Positions 24,246 to 32,831 of a stretch of 36,144 bases of DNA are shown here, piece after piece. The notes beneath the pieces were generated by a model. The model searched no databases, was not told the origin of the DNA, and saw only the letters and a list, made by a program, of their open reading frames with translations. This DNA is from Candidatus Thioglobus sp. MED-G25 (GTDB taxonomy: Bacteria > Pseudomonadota > Gammaproteobacteria > Arenicellales > UBA868), in contig NTKC01000016.1 in the NCBI GenBank assembly GCA_002456995.1, forward strand, positions 1-36,144, read 5' to 3'. The first letter of the stretch is position 1. Every line of letters begins with the position of its first letter. The translations under genes were made by a program, and so were the position numbers.

Positions 24246-25361
24246 TTATTTGAGGCGGTCAAACAGTAGTGAAAGAACGTGATCGCTGTTATCCGCAGGA
24301 TCTCCTTTCAAGGTGAGAACCTCAATCACTGTGTTTTCACCTGCGGTGACTAAGCGAACCTGTACTGTTCCGGTCTGTTGCTGCTTGTCCTTTTTCCACA
24401 ACCGCAGTTTCTGTAGCACGTTTTTCTTTTTCGGGTCTTCAACGGAGTCATAGCGTACCTGAAACGTATGATTCTCGATTGACTTATCGATGATGGTAAA
24501 TCCGGCATCACTCAGCGCGCGGTCAACGCTTGGCCAGAGACCTTGAGCTGTGCCCGCAACCGTCAATCGAAGTTGACCGTCGGCAGCTTGCTGCAGCGAC
24601 AGCGCTCCTGAGTTTGAATGACTTTCTTTTAAGGATTGGTACTTGCTTGCGAAAGTGAGTAACTGAACCCCCAACCGTTCCATAACAGCATTTGCGACAT
24701 CTGAGGCAATCGGTAGTTGATCGTCGTCAAATAGTGTAGCCCTCACCGTGTCGTCTTCAGCGGTAACCCATAGGGTGTAAATCAACGGATCATTAATCCA
24801 CAACAGCCGTTTAAGGAAACTGCCCGGGTTTTTCGTTTGTGGTTCGATGTCGTGGAACACTCTAAAATAACCAGTATTGCGGTTACCTTCGATAATTCGA
24901 AGACCGATGTTTCTGACAGCTGTCTCTATACGGTTCCAGCTGTTATCGAAAGTGTCAGCAATCAGGACAATGCGTTCCTCGCTATTACCGGTAACCACCA
25001 AAACGCCTTTATCTATAAGGCGAGCTTTCAGAAGAACTGACTGCGCGGAGCGAAAGTCAGTGATATTGAGTTCTTCACCACCACTTTGGTCTTTTCGCCA
25101 TTGCAGAAACTCCTCATACTCCGCCATCCGCTGGAACTGCTGGTACTGTTGATACTGGGCTTTTTCTTCCTTGCTCGCCTTTTGAAGGGTGGCTGAAAAT
25201 AACGAGGCGTTAGTCGTCTGTTGGGGTGTCGTCAGGTCCGGGGGCACCTCCAGTGACTGAATAGAACTCGATGGACTTGATCGAGAAATTATGTTCTCAG
25301 TGACGCTGCAACCCGTGACCACAACGATGCAAGACAACCAGATCAGGGTGTTTTTGAGCAT
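24246..25361 (-). CDS. bamC: Outer membrane protein assembly factor BamC (NlpB)
   Basis: This roughly 371-residue lipoprotein subunit of the BAM complex helps insert beta-barrel proteins into the outer membrane. It starts MLKNTLIWLSCIVVVTGCS, with lipobox VTGC, then a flexible segment containing LEVPPDLTTPQQ (the conserved BamC N-terminal PPDL stretch that contacts BamD). Two helix-grip domains follow (about 115-215, with GLRIIEGNRNTGYFRVFH and IYTLWVTAEDD, and about 250-371, with GLWPSVDRALSDAGFTIID). An aromatic Gln-rich insertion lies between. The frame is open 41 codons further upstream, but the ATG at 25361 puts the signal peptide at the N-terminus. Unlike E. coli it is not downstream of dapA. 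mobA is divergent. Confidence 0.88.
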   Translation of the reverse strand: MLKNTLIWLSCIVVVTGCSVTENIISRSSPSSSIQSLEVPPDLTTPQQTTNASLFSATLQKASKEEKAQYQQYQQFQRMAEYEEFLQWRKDQSGGEELNITDFRSAQSVLLKARLIDKGVLVVTGNSEERIVLIADTFDNSWNRIETAVRNIGLRIIEGNRNTGYFRVFHDIEPQTKNPGSFLKRLLWINDPLIYTLWVTAEDDTVRATLFDDDQLPIASDVANAVMERLGVQLLTFASKYQSLKESHSNSGALSLQQAADGQLRLTVAGTAQGLWPSVDRALSDAGFTIIDKSIENHTFQVRYDSVEDPKKKNVLQKLRLWKKDKQQQTGTVQVRLVTAGENTVIEVLTLKGDPADNSDHVLSLLFDRLK

Positions 25362-25496
25362 TCCGCAGGTCTGGGTCAACGCGATGGACTCTCGTGGGCT
25401 AATAGGTCTGTTCATTACAACAGGTTCTGTCGAATTTATTTTCGACGATAATAGGGATTGTACCCCACAGAACATCCGTAGCATCTAGGATTGACA

Positions 25497-26096
25497 ATGA
25501 AACTGCACATCGATGAGGTCACTGGATTGGTGCTTGCTGGTGGGCGGGCTCGCCGGATGGCGGGCCGAGATAAGGGCCTGATCGAGCTTGCCGGGCGACC
25601 CATGGCACACTGGGTGGTTCAGCGACTGGTACCGCAGACCGCTTCAGTACTGATCAGTGCTAATCGGAGTATCGAGCGCTACGCCGATTTTGGATTTGAG
25701 GTGATCCGGGATGTCGATGATGGTTTTCTCGGACCTTTGGCCGGCATCTCCGCGGGTTTGACCCAGGCCGCAACGCCTTGGCTGGTTACGGTGCCGTGCG
25801 ACTCACCTTTGCTTGCAGACAATCTGGTTGTCCGGTTGTCTGCAGCAGTACCAGAGAAGGGCGCTGGTATCGCAGTCGCTCATGACGGCAATCGTCTACA
25901 GCCGGTGTTCAGCCTGATTCACCGGGATCTGGCTCCAGACCTGGTAGATTTTCTGCACTCTGGCGGTCGGAAGATCGACCTTTGGCTGGATCGGCATGAC
26001 TGGGCACGGGTAGATTTCTCAGATCACCCGGAAATGTTCCTGAATATCAATACGCCCGAAGAACTGGCAGAACTTGAGCAACGACTGCAGCTTTAG
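25497..26096 (+). CDS. mobA: Molybdenum cofactor guanylyltransferase MobA
   Basis: This roughly 199-residue enzyme attaches GMP from GTP to molybdopterin, making the MGD cofactor used by DMSO-reductase-type molybdoenzymes. The nucleotide-binding N-terminus is intact: GLVLAGGRARRMAGRDKG, then LAGRPMAHWVVQRL. LGPLAGISAGL, VPCDSPLL (metal-binding Asp) and NINTPEELAELE at the C-terminus are the usual MobA marks. An in-frame TTG at 25491 exists, but the ATG at 25497 has AGGA 6 nt before it. It is divergent from bamC across about 135 bp and followed by a 194-bp leader and pccA. No molybdoenzyme is in the window. Confidence 0.92.
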   Translation: MKLHIDEVTGLVLAGGRARRMAGRDKGLIELAGRPMAHWVVQRLVPQTASVLISANRSIERYADFGFEVIRDVDDGFLGPLAGISAGLTQAATPWLVTVPCDSPLLADNLVVRLSAAVPEKGAGIAVAHDGNRLQPVFSLIHRDLAPDLVDFLHSGGRKIDLWLDRHDWARVDFSDHPEMFLNINTPEELAELEQRLQL

Positions 26097-26171
26097 CGTG
26101 TTATTGCTGAAATAGACTGTCTAATTTTGCCTCGCCGAGGGATTTGCGGTTTAATGGCCTCACGGCTCTCA

Positions 26172-26216
26172 TGCCGAATCTAGCGTTGAACCCTGTGATT
26201 CGGCAACGCATCACAG
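26172..26216 (+). promoter_or_regulatory. Leader with two mutually exclusive hairpins upstream of pccA
   Basis: Stem A pairs TGCCGAATC (26172-26180) with GATTCGGCA (26197-26205). Stem B pairs CTGTGAT (26193-26199) with ATCACAG (26210-26216). They share 26197-26199, so they cannot form together. No U-tract follows either, so neither is an ordinary terminator. A weaker ACCAG/CTGGT pairing (26218-26222 with 26243-26247) lies downstream. The element lies 75 nt before the pccA start codon. A regulatory role is inference. Confidence 0.4.
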
Positions 26217-26290
26217 CACCAGTTTCCCCGGTTGTGCGGGCGCTGGTTCCCGTCGCTTAACCCTACTGTCGAAATGACCCGAGATTATTT

Positions 26291-28276
26291 TTGTTTAAGA
26301 AAGTTTTAATTGCCAATCGTGGAGAGATTGCCTGCCGCATTGTTAGATCACTGCGCCAACTGGGTGTCGGAAGCGTAGCGGTGTTCTCTGATGCCGACCG
26401 GGATGCGATGCATACGGTTTATGCCGATGAGGCAGTTGCCATCGGTCCAGCGCCTTCTGCGCAGAGTTACCTTTCAATCGATCGACTGGTCGACGCCTGC
26501 CTTCAAACCAGGGCCGATGCCGTGCACCCGGGATACGGGTTTCTATCCGAGAACAGCAGCTTCTTGAAAGCCCTATCCGCTGCGGGTATTGCATTTATTG
26601 GCCCAGGCCAGCGGGCGATCGAGGTAATGGGCGATAAGATAGCTGCTAAGGCGCTCGCTCGAAAGGCGGGCATCAGTGTCATACCCGGTTATGACGAAGC
26701 GTTGGAAGGTGTTGACGATGCACTCGAAAAGGCGAGCGCAATCGGCTATCCGGTTATGCTGAAAGCGAGTGCCGGTGGCGGTGGTAAAGGGATGCGCGTT
26801 GCATTCAATTCGACCGAGTGCCGCGAGGGTTTCGACCGAGCACAGAACGAGGCACAGACCAGCTTCGGCGACAATCGCATTTTTATAGAAAAGTATATCG
26901 AAAGGCCCCGTCACATCGAAATACAGGTTCTGGGAGATCATCACGGCAACTGTGTGTACCTCCACGAACGGGAGTGTTCGATCCAGCGTCGGCACCAGAA
27001 GGTTATAGAAGAAGCGCCCTCGACTTTCATTGATTCCGCTACGCGGGCAGCAATGGGCCAACAGGCAGTCGATCTGGCAAAGGCAGTTGATTATTATTCT
27101 GCGGGCACGGTTGAATTTATTGTTGACCAGGCCCGAAACTTCTATTTTCTGGAGATGAATACGCGCCTGCAGGTCGAACATCCGGTCACTGAAATGATCA
27201 CTGGCCTGGATCTGGTGGAATTGATGTTGCGCATAGCCGCAGGTGAAGAATTGCCGTTCACCCAGTCAGATGTTCCAATGAACGGCTGGGCCATTGAGTC
27301 AAGGATTTATGCCGAGAATCCCGCGCGAGGCTTTGTACCCGCTACCGGGCGATTGATCCACTATCGTCAGCCACCACATAGTGGCAGCGTTCGAGTCGAC
27401 AGTGGCGTCAGCGAAGGCAGTGAGATCAGTATTCACTATGACCCGATGGTGGCAAAACTGATTTGTCATGGATCAGATCGGAATGCTGCCATAGCACTGA
27501 TGCGTGACAGTCTGGATCAATTTCACATCCAGGGCGTGGTCACCAATGTGCCATTCCTGGCATCGCTTCTGGCACACAAGCGATTTGTGACAGGGGAGAC
27601 CACCACTGCATTTATTGATGAAGAGTATCCCGAGGGATTTGTATCCCAGACGCCGTCGGAGCCCCTACTGTCGAACATCATTGCACTTATAGCGGTTGTC
27701 CATCAGCGTAGCCTAGTATTCCAGTGGTGTGATAACCCGCCGTCATCGAACCCCAGAAAAACTCATGTGGTGCGTACTGCGGGCGCTTCGTATCGGTGCA
27801 GCGTTGAATCCGAAGATGGAAGCTATTCGGTTAGAGTTAACGGTGATGTGCTGAAGTTGACCACGGCGTGGACAGGCGCGGAAAAGGTGACTGCGTTTTC
27901 TGTTGATGGTGAGCGTTACTATGCCCAAGTTGAGCGTACTGATATTAGCTATAGCGTAGTACACGCTGGTTTCTTAGTTTCAGCACTGATTCTGGAGGCG
28001 CATACGAGTGAACTCTATGACTTTATGCCCCTCAGGACCCCAAAGGACCAGAGTCACCTGCTGCTGTCACCGATGCCCGGATTACTGATTTCGATTGACG
28101 TCGAGGCAGGCGACGCCGTGCAGGCAGGTCAGGCGCTGGCTGTCATCGAAGCGATGAAAATGGAAAATGTCCTGAAGGCGGAACGCGATTGTGTTATCGA
28201 AACGATCCATGCTGCCGTCGGTGATACGCTCGAACCTGATCAGCCGATTATTGAGTTTCAGGTACAGACGCAATGA
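26291..28276 (+). CDS. pccA: Propionyl-CoA (acetyl-type) carboxylase biotin-containing alpha subunit
   Basis: This 661-residue subunit combines biotin carboxylase (about 1-450), a BT-like linker domain and a C-terminal biotin carrier domain. FKKVLIANRGEIACRIVRSL starts the carboxylase; ASAGGGGKGMR is the ATP-grasp loop, and EMNTRLQVEHPVTEMITG is the active-site strand. The biotinylated Lys is K623 in VIEAMKMENV. Length and domain order match PccA, and the overlapping meaB and the epimerase support propionyl-CoA over methylcrotonyl-CoA. The start is TTG at 26291; the nearest ATG (26275) is in another frame. The carboxyltransferase beta subunit is not nearby. It overlaps meaB by 4 nt. Confidence 0.92.
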   Translation: MFKKVLIANRGEIACRIVRSLRQLGVGSVAVFSDADRDAMHTVYADEAVAIGPAPSAQSYLSIDRLVDACLQTRADAVHPGYGFLSENSSFLKALSAAGIAFIGPGQRAIEVMGDKIAAKALARKAGISVIPGYDEALEGVDDALEKASAIGYPVMLKASAGGGGKGMRVAFNSTECREGFDRAQNEAQTSFGDNRIFIEKYIERPRHIEIQVLGDHHGNCVYLHERECSIQRRHQKVIEEAPSTFIDSATRAAMGQQAVDLAKAVDYYSAGTVEFIVDQARNFYFLEMNTRLQVEHPVTEMITGLDLVELMLRIAAGEELPFTQSDVPMNGWAIESRIYAENPARGFVPATGRLIHYRQPPHSGSVRVDSGVSEGSEISIHYDPMVAKLICHGSDRNAAIALMRDSLDQFHIQGVVTNVPFLASLLAHKRFVTGETTTAFIDEEYPEGFVSQTPSEPLLSNIIALIAVVHQRSLVFQWCDNPPSSNPRKTHVVRTAGASYRCSVESEDGSYSVRVNGDVLKLTTAWTGAEKVTAFSVDGERYYAQVERTDISYSVVHAGFLVSALILEAHTSELYDFMPLRTPKDQSHLLLSPMPGLLISIDVEAGDAVQAGQALAVIEAMKMENVLKAERDCVIETIHAAVGDTLEPDQPIIEFQVQTQ

Positions 28277-29274
28277 CAGACGCCGAGTTAAACAAATTAA
28301 AAGACGGTATACGCGCGGGTGAACGCCGTGCACTGGCTCGTTCGATCACGCTCCTGGAATCAACCCGTTCGTCCCACCGCGACCAGGCTGAATCGCTGTT
28401 GACTGCCTTGTTACCTGATGTCGGTAAGTCGTTTCGAATCGGTATCACTGGGGTACCGGGCGTCGGAAAGTCGACTTTTATCGAAACGCTTGGGCTTAAG
28501 GCAATTGAAACAGGGCATCGGGTTGCCGTACTGACCGTGGACCCCACATCAGTGGTGAGCGGCGGGTCCATATTGGGCGATAAAACTCGAATGGAGAAAC
28601 TATCAAGCCATGCCAATGCTTTTGTCCGACCATCTCCCTCCGGCGGTACTCCAGGCGGCGTTGCCCGTCGTACTCGAGAGAGTATCTATTTGTGTGAGGC
28701 CGCAGGATATGACTATGTTATTGTTGAAACTGTGGGTGTTGGTCAGTCCGAACTTCGTGTTGCTCAGATGACAGATTTTTTTCTGCTGCTCATCCTGCCG
28801 GCATCTGGTGATGAACTACAAGGTATCAAGCGTGGCGTGATGGAACTGGCGGACCTCATACTGGTCAATAAGGCAGATGATGATCTGCAGAATGCGGCCC
28901 GGCGTACCGTCAGTAGTTACACTCAGGCCATCCGACTGATGCAGCCACGTGTTGGTGGTTGGCAAGTGCCAGTGCTGGCCGTGTCTGCATTGAGGGATCA
29001 GGGGATTTCCGAGACACTGGACATTCTGGACAAATTTCAGATCCAATACATGGAACCCGGTTTGACTGAAGAATATCGTGCCGAGCAGTCACGGCACTGG
29101 TTACGCCAGGAGGTTCGCGACGGGCTGATCGATCTATGTCAGCAGGATCCGGTGATCGCGGCCCGATTGAAGACTCTGGAAAACGACGTGGAAGCCGGCA
29201 GAGTGGTAGCTACAGTCGCCGCCAGACAGCTCGTAGATGAAATCGCCCAGCGTAGGGCCGGTACTCAGTCATGA
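28273..29274 (+). CDS. meaB: Methylmalonyl-CoA mutase-associated GTPase MeaB
   Basis: This 333-residue G3E-family GTPase is the chaperone that loads and protects the B12 cofactor of methylmalonyl-CoA mutase. The P-loop is GITGVPGVGKST (57-68), followed by VAVLTVDPTSVVSGGSILGD with its Asp switch residues, GGTPGGVARRT, and VIVETVGVGQSELRVA. VNKADDD is the guanine-specificity motif. The N-terminal helical arm and C-terminal dimerisation helix are present. It overlaps pccA (ATGA at 28273-28276) and the epimerase gene (ATGA at 29271-29274), so the three are translationally coupled. The mutase itself is not in the window. Confidence 0.95.
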   Translation: MTDAELNKLKDGIRAGERRALARSITLLESTRSSHRDQAESLLTALLPDVGKSFRIGITGVPGVGKSTFIETLGLKAIETGHRVAVLTVDPTSVVSGGSILGDKTRMEKLSSHANAFVRPSPSGGTPGGVARRTRESIYLCEAAGYDYVIVETVGVGQSELRVAQMTDFFLLLILPASGDELQGIKRGVMELADLILVNKADDDLQNAARRTVSSYTQAIRLMQPRVGGWQVPVLAVSALRDQGISETLDILDKFQIQYMEPGLTEEYRAEQSRHWLRQEVRDGLIDLCQQDPVIAARLKTLENDVEAGRVVATVAARQLVDEIAQRRAGTQS

Positions 29275-29675
29275 TTGGCAAGCTCAATCATGTTGCCATT
29301 GTCGTGCCGGATCTTCAAAAAGGAGCCGATCTCTACCGGGATGTGCTCGGCGCCCAAGTATCTGAGCCGATGCCATTGCCCGAGCACGGAGTCACTACGG
29401 TATTTGTAGAACTCGAAAACACCAAGATTGAACTCCTGCATCCGTTGGGGGGAGCGTCGCCCGTAAGCCGATATCTAGAGCGCCATCCCCAAGGGGGCAT
29501 CCATCATATCTGTTACGAGGTTGCAGATATTACGGTTGCTCGAGATCAGCTGTGCCAGACCGGTGCACGGGTACTGGGCGAAGGTGAACCGAGTATCGGG
29601 GCACACGGAAAGCCAGTACTGTTTTTACACCCGGCCGACTTTTGTGGAACGTTGATCGAACTCGAACAAGCCTGA
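29271..29675 (+). CDS. mce: Methylmalonyl-CoA epimerase
   Basis: This 134-residue vicinal-oxygen-chelate protein interconverts (2S)- and (2R)-methylmalonyl-CoA. Two beta-alpha-beta-beta-beta units are visible: LNHVAIVVPDLQKGADLYRD and GGIHHICYEVADI. The metal ligands are expected among H7, H79 and E130 (LIELE), with E54 or a neighbour completing the site. KIELLHPLG and GKPVLFLHPADFCGTLIELE are characteristic. The length is normal. It is the last gene of the pccA-meaB-mce operon and is convergent with lpdA, with 43 bp between stops. Together the operon covers propionyl-CoA carboxylation, epimerisation and mutase maturation. Confidence 0.94.
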   Translation: MIGKLNHVAIVVPDLQKGADLYRDVLGAQVSEPMPLPEHGVTTVFVELENTKIELLHPLGGASPVSRYLERHPQGGIHHICYEVADITVARDQLCQTGARVLGEGEPSIGAHGKPVLFLHPADFCGTLIELEQA

Positions 29676-29718
29676 ACTGTTGCAGTCGCTTGCGCCGTTA
29701 TCTGATGCAGGCGCCGGT

Positions 29719-31476
29719 TCAATTTTTCCGAGGTAGATAGAGATCGGTGATGGTGCCGTCAAATGCCTCTGCCGCAAGAGCCAGCGTCTCAGATAGAGTG
29801 GGATGTGGGTGGATGGTCAGAGCGATATCCTGTGCTTCACACTGCATCTCGATGGCAAGACAAGCTTCGGCGATCAGGTCACCGGCATTAACCCCCACAA
29901 TACCGGCGCCTAGGAGTCTTCGAGTACCGGGCTCAAAAAGAAGTTTGGTCAGCCCTTCGGTTCGAGTCAATCCGAGTGCTCGTCCGCTGGCCGCCCAGGG
30001 GAAGATACTTTTTTCGAATTTGATTCCCTGAGAATTAGCATCCATTTCGCTCAATCCAACCCACGCGATTTCGGGATCAGTATAGGCAACAGAAGGAATT
30101 GATCGAGCATCGAATGCACTGGGCAGGCCGGCAGCAACTTCTGCTGCGACCTTGCCTTCATGGGTCGCCTTGTGGGCCAGCATCGGCGGGCCGACGATGT
30201 CACCACAGGCAAAGATATGATCGATATTTGTTTTTTGTTTTCGGTCAACCGGGATGAAACCCGAGTCATCGACGGTGATGCCGGCATTTTCTGCACCAAT
30301 CAGGCGGCCGTTGGGCTGACGGCCAACCGCGACAAGCACCTGGTCGAACTGTTCTGTAAGGGTGGTGCCTTCGCGTTCGAAGGTGACGTCGAGCCCAGCG
30401 TCTGCTGCGTTGATATGGCTAACCCGGGTATTTAGTAAGAGATTCTGGCAGCGTCGTTTGAGCCGCAGATTCAGTGGCCGCAAAAGATCAGCATCGACTC
30501 CGGGCATCAACTGATCCGCCATCTCCGCAATCGTGACAAGACTACCCAGCGCCTGATAAACGGTCGCCATCTCCAGCCCAATGATGCCACCACCGATGAT
30601 CAGCAGGCGACCTGGTATTTGCTCCAGCGCCAATGCACCCGTTGAGTCGATGATCCGGGGGTCGTCCGGCAGGTCCGGCAGTCGTATAGGTTCGGAGCCA
30701 GCAGCGATGATCGCCTGCTCGAATGCGATGTCCGTTTTGCCGTTTTCGCCGGTAACACAAACATGGTTGGCTGCAGTGAAACTGCCGTGCCCGTTTATTA
30801 CGGTCACTTTTCGTTTCTGAGAAAGTGTGTTGAGGCCATCAGTCAGTTTTTCTACAACGCTGTCTTTCCAGGCAACCAGTTTTTCGCGGTCAATGGTGGG
30901 TGGCCCGAATTCGAGGCCAGCCGTCTGCATCTCAGCCGTTTCTTCGATCACACGAGCGGCGTGCAGCAGCGCTTTGGATGGTATGCAACCCACGTTGAGG
31001 CAAACGCCTCCAAGTGTGGGTGAGGAGTCGATCAGAACAGTGTCGAGTCCAAGATCAGCTGCACGAAATGCGGCGGTATAACCCCCTGGACCGGCGCCTA
31101 GAACCACCAGTTGTGTACGAATTTCAGCTTCGCTGGAAGAGACGCGCACGGTAGCGGGTTCAGGGTCCGGTGTAACCGAACGATCGTCGTCAACAGTCTT
31201 GGTTGGTACGCTGTCGGTCGGCCCTGTGGATTTTTCCGGGCCATGAATACGCACGATCGGTGTATCCGTAGAGACGCTGTCTCCCACGGCAACCAGCACT
31301 TCGGTCACGGTGCCGGCAATCGGAGAGGGGACATCCATCGTTGCTTTGTCACTCTCCAGCGTCAGCAGCGGTGCTTCTATATCTAGTTGATCGCCAGGGG
31401 CGACCAGAATTTCGATCACCTGGATATCGATGACATCTCCGATGTCGGGTACCTTCACAACTTGATCTTGCTGCAT
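29719..31476 (-). CDS. lpdA: Dihydrolipoyl dehydrogenase (E3) with N-terminal lipoyl domain
   Basis: This 585-residue E3 reoxidises dihydrolipoyl groups of the pyruvate dehydrogenase complex with NAD+. An N-terminal lipoyl domain (about 1-78) has the lipoylation motif [15 protein letters not shown], followed by a Pro/Thr/Ser linker. The flavoprotein part starts with VVLGAGPGGYTAAFRAADLG and has the redox pair in GGVCLNVGCIPSKALLH, the NAD-binding IIGGGIIGLEMATVY, and the C-terminal HPHPTLSETL with the His-Glu base. A lipoyl domain on E3 is seen in several beta- and gammaproteobacteria. It starts 22 nt after aceF and closes the aceE-aceF-lpdA operon. Confidence 0.95.
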   Translation of the reverse strand: MQQDQVVKVPDIGDVIDIQVIEILVAPGDQLDIEAPLLTLESDKATMDVPSPIAGTVTEVLVAVGDSVSTDTPIVRIHGPEKSTGPTDSVPTKTVDDDRSVTPDPEPATVRVSSSEAEIRTQLVVLGAGPGGYTAAFRAADLGLDTVLIDSSPTLGGVCLNVGCIPSKALLHAARVIEETAEMQTAGLEFGPPTIDREKLVAWKDSVVEKLTDGLNTLSQKRKVTVINGHGSFTAANHVCVTGENGKTDIAFEQAIIAAGSEPIRLPDLPDDPRIIDSTGALALEQIPGRLLIIGGGIIGLEMATVYQALGSLVTIAEMADQLMPGVDADLLRPLNLRLKRRCQNLLLNTRVSHINAADAGLDVTFEREGTTLTEQFDQVLVAVGRQPNGRLIGAENAGITVDDSGFIPVDRKQKTNIDHIFACGDIVGPPMLAHKATHEGKVAAEVAAGLPSAFDARSIPSVAYTDPEIAWVGLSEMDANSQGIKFEKSIFPWAASGRALGLTRTEGLTKLLFEPGTRRLLGAGIVGVNAGDLIAEACLAIEMQCEAQDIALTIHPHPTLSETLALAAEAFDGTITDLYLPRKN

Positions 31477-31498
31477 GCTATTTACACTCTGGATCCGC

Positions 31499-32803
31499 TT
31501 AAAGGAGCAGTCGCCGAGTGTCCTCGAGCAGTTCGCGGATCAGCACTGTGAAGCGTGCGGCTTCGGCACCGTCGATGACCCGGTGGTCATATGACAACGA
31601 CAAGGGCAGCATCAGACGGGGTCTGAAGTCCTGTCCATCCCAGACGGGGGTCATCCGGGCTCGAGCAACCCCCAGTATGGCTACTTCTGGAGAATTGATG
31701 ATAGGGGTAAAAGCGACACCACCGATACTTCCCAGATTGGACACAGTGATACATCCAGCCTGCAAGTCTTCAGGCGCCAATGCGCCCGACCGTGCCTTCC
31801 TGCTCAGTTCTTTCATCTCAGTCGCCAACTGAATCAATCCTTTGACTGGGACGTCCCGGATCACAGGAACGATCAGACCGTCGGCTGTGTCTACGGCAAT
31901 ACCGATATTGCAGTACTTTCGGAAGACCAGGTGCTCACCATCTTCAGCCAGCGATGAATTGAACTTTGGAAACTGTCGGACCGCCCCGGCCAGAGCTCTC
32001 AGTGTAAACGCCAGCGGTGTAATAGATGCCGTTGGCTCTCGTGTGTCCGCATTGAGTGATTGACGAAACGCCTCAAGCTCTGTGATATCGGCATCATCAA
32101 AGTGTGTGACATGCGGAATATTCAGCCAGGCCCGATGCAGGTGCGGGCCGGAGCGTTTCTGGATTCGGGACAACGGTTGTACGTCGATCTCACCCCAACG
32201 GCTGTAGTCAATCTGCAGGGCGGCTGGGATACCAGACGTTGGCGCGCTATTTGCGGTTTGAGCGGGGGTGCCCGACAAAGCGTTTTTGACATGGTTCTGA
32301 ATGTCTTGTTTGAGAATTCGACCCTTGGGTCCTGAGCCGCGCACCGTGCGCAGGTCCGCACCCAGTTCGCGTGCAAATCGACGAGCAGCAGGACTCGCAT
32401 GAGGTAAGGCGTCACCACTGCGTTCTACTGGCGGCGGCAGGGACGGTGGGGATCGATGGCCAGCTTGTGCCGTCTGGGGACCCGTCGAATCAGTAGCGAT
32501 CCGATCTGGGGCTGGTGTTTGTACGGAGATCGGTTGTTCCGGTGTGGCTGCCGCGCTACCGGATTCGGCATCTACCAGTGCGATAACAGCGCCTTGGGTC
32601 ACTTTGTCGCCAACCTTGACTGTAACTTCTCTGACGATCCCCCCGAATTGGGCGGGTACATCCATGGTGGCTTTGTCGCTTTCGAGCGTGATCAGCGGAT
32701 CATCCGCTTTGATCTCATCACCAGGGACGACCAGAATCTCTATGACATCGACAGACTCGAAATCGCCGATATCAGGGAGGCTAATTTCTTTTGGATCAGT
32801 CAT
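31499..32803 (-). CDS. aceF: Dihydrolipoamide acetyltransferase (E2) of pyruvate dehydrogenase
   Basis: This 434-residue E2 core subunit transfers the acetyl group to CoA. Domains in order are one lipoyl domain (about 1-78, [15 protein letters not shown]), an Ala/Pro linker, a peripheral-subunit-binding domain (about 135-172, [20 protein letters not shown], then [14 protein letters not shown]), and the catalytic domain (about 205-434). The catalytic motif [15 protein letters not shown] supplies the His and Asp. It has one lipoyl domain, whereas E. coli AceF has three, and LpdA in this operon adds another. It starts 28 nt after aceE. Confidence 0.95.
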   Translation of the reverse strand: MTDPKEISLPDIGDFESVDVIEILVVPGDEIKADDPLITLESDKATMDVPAQFGGIVREVTVKVGDKVTQGAVIALVDAESGSAAATPEQPISVQTPAPDRIATDSTGPQTAQAGHRSPPSLPPPVERSGDALPHASPAARRFARELGADLRTVRGSGPKGRILKQDIQNHVKNALSGTPAQTANSAPTSGIPAALQIDYSRWGEIDVQPLSRIQKRSGPHLHRAWLNIPHVTHFDDADITELEAFRQSLNADTREPTASITPLAFTLRALAGAVRQFPKFNSSLAEDGEHLVFRKYCNIGIAVDTADGLIVPVIRDVPVKGLIQLATEMKELSRKARSGALAPEDLQAGCITVSNLGSIGGVAFTPIINSPEVAILGVARARMTPVWDGQDFRPRLMLPLSLSYDHRVIDGAEAARFTVLIRELLEDTRRLLL

Positions 32804-32831
32804 GTGTTGCTGTAAGGATTTTGGAGCGGTG

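Noticed and set aside
26097-26290. Possible B12 riboswitch ahead of the pccA-meaB operon
   Set aside because: I could not find the conserved B12-box sequence or the expected multi-helix core, and the region is too short for one.
26573-27181. A 202-codon open frame antisense to pccA
   Set aside because: It is fully inside a conserved gene, has no ribosome site and its translation has no recognisable family pattern.
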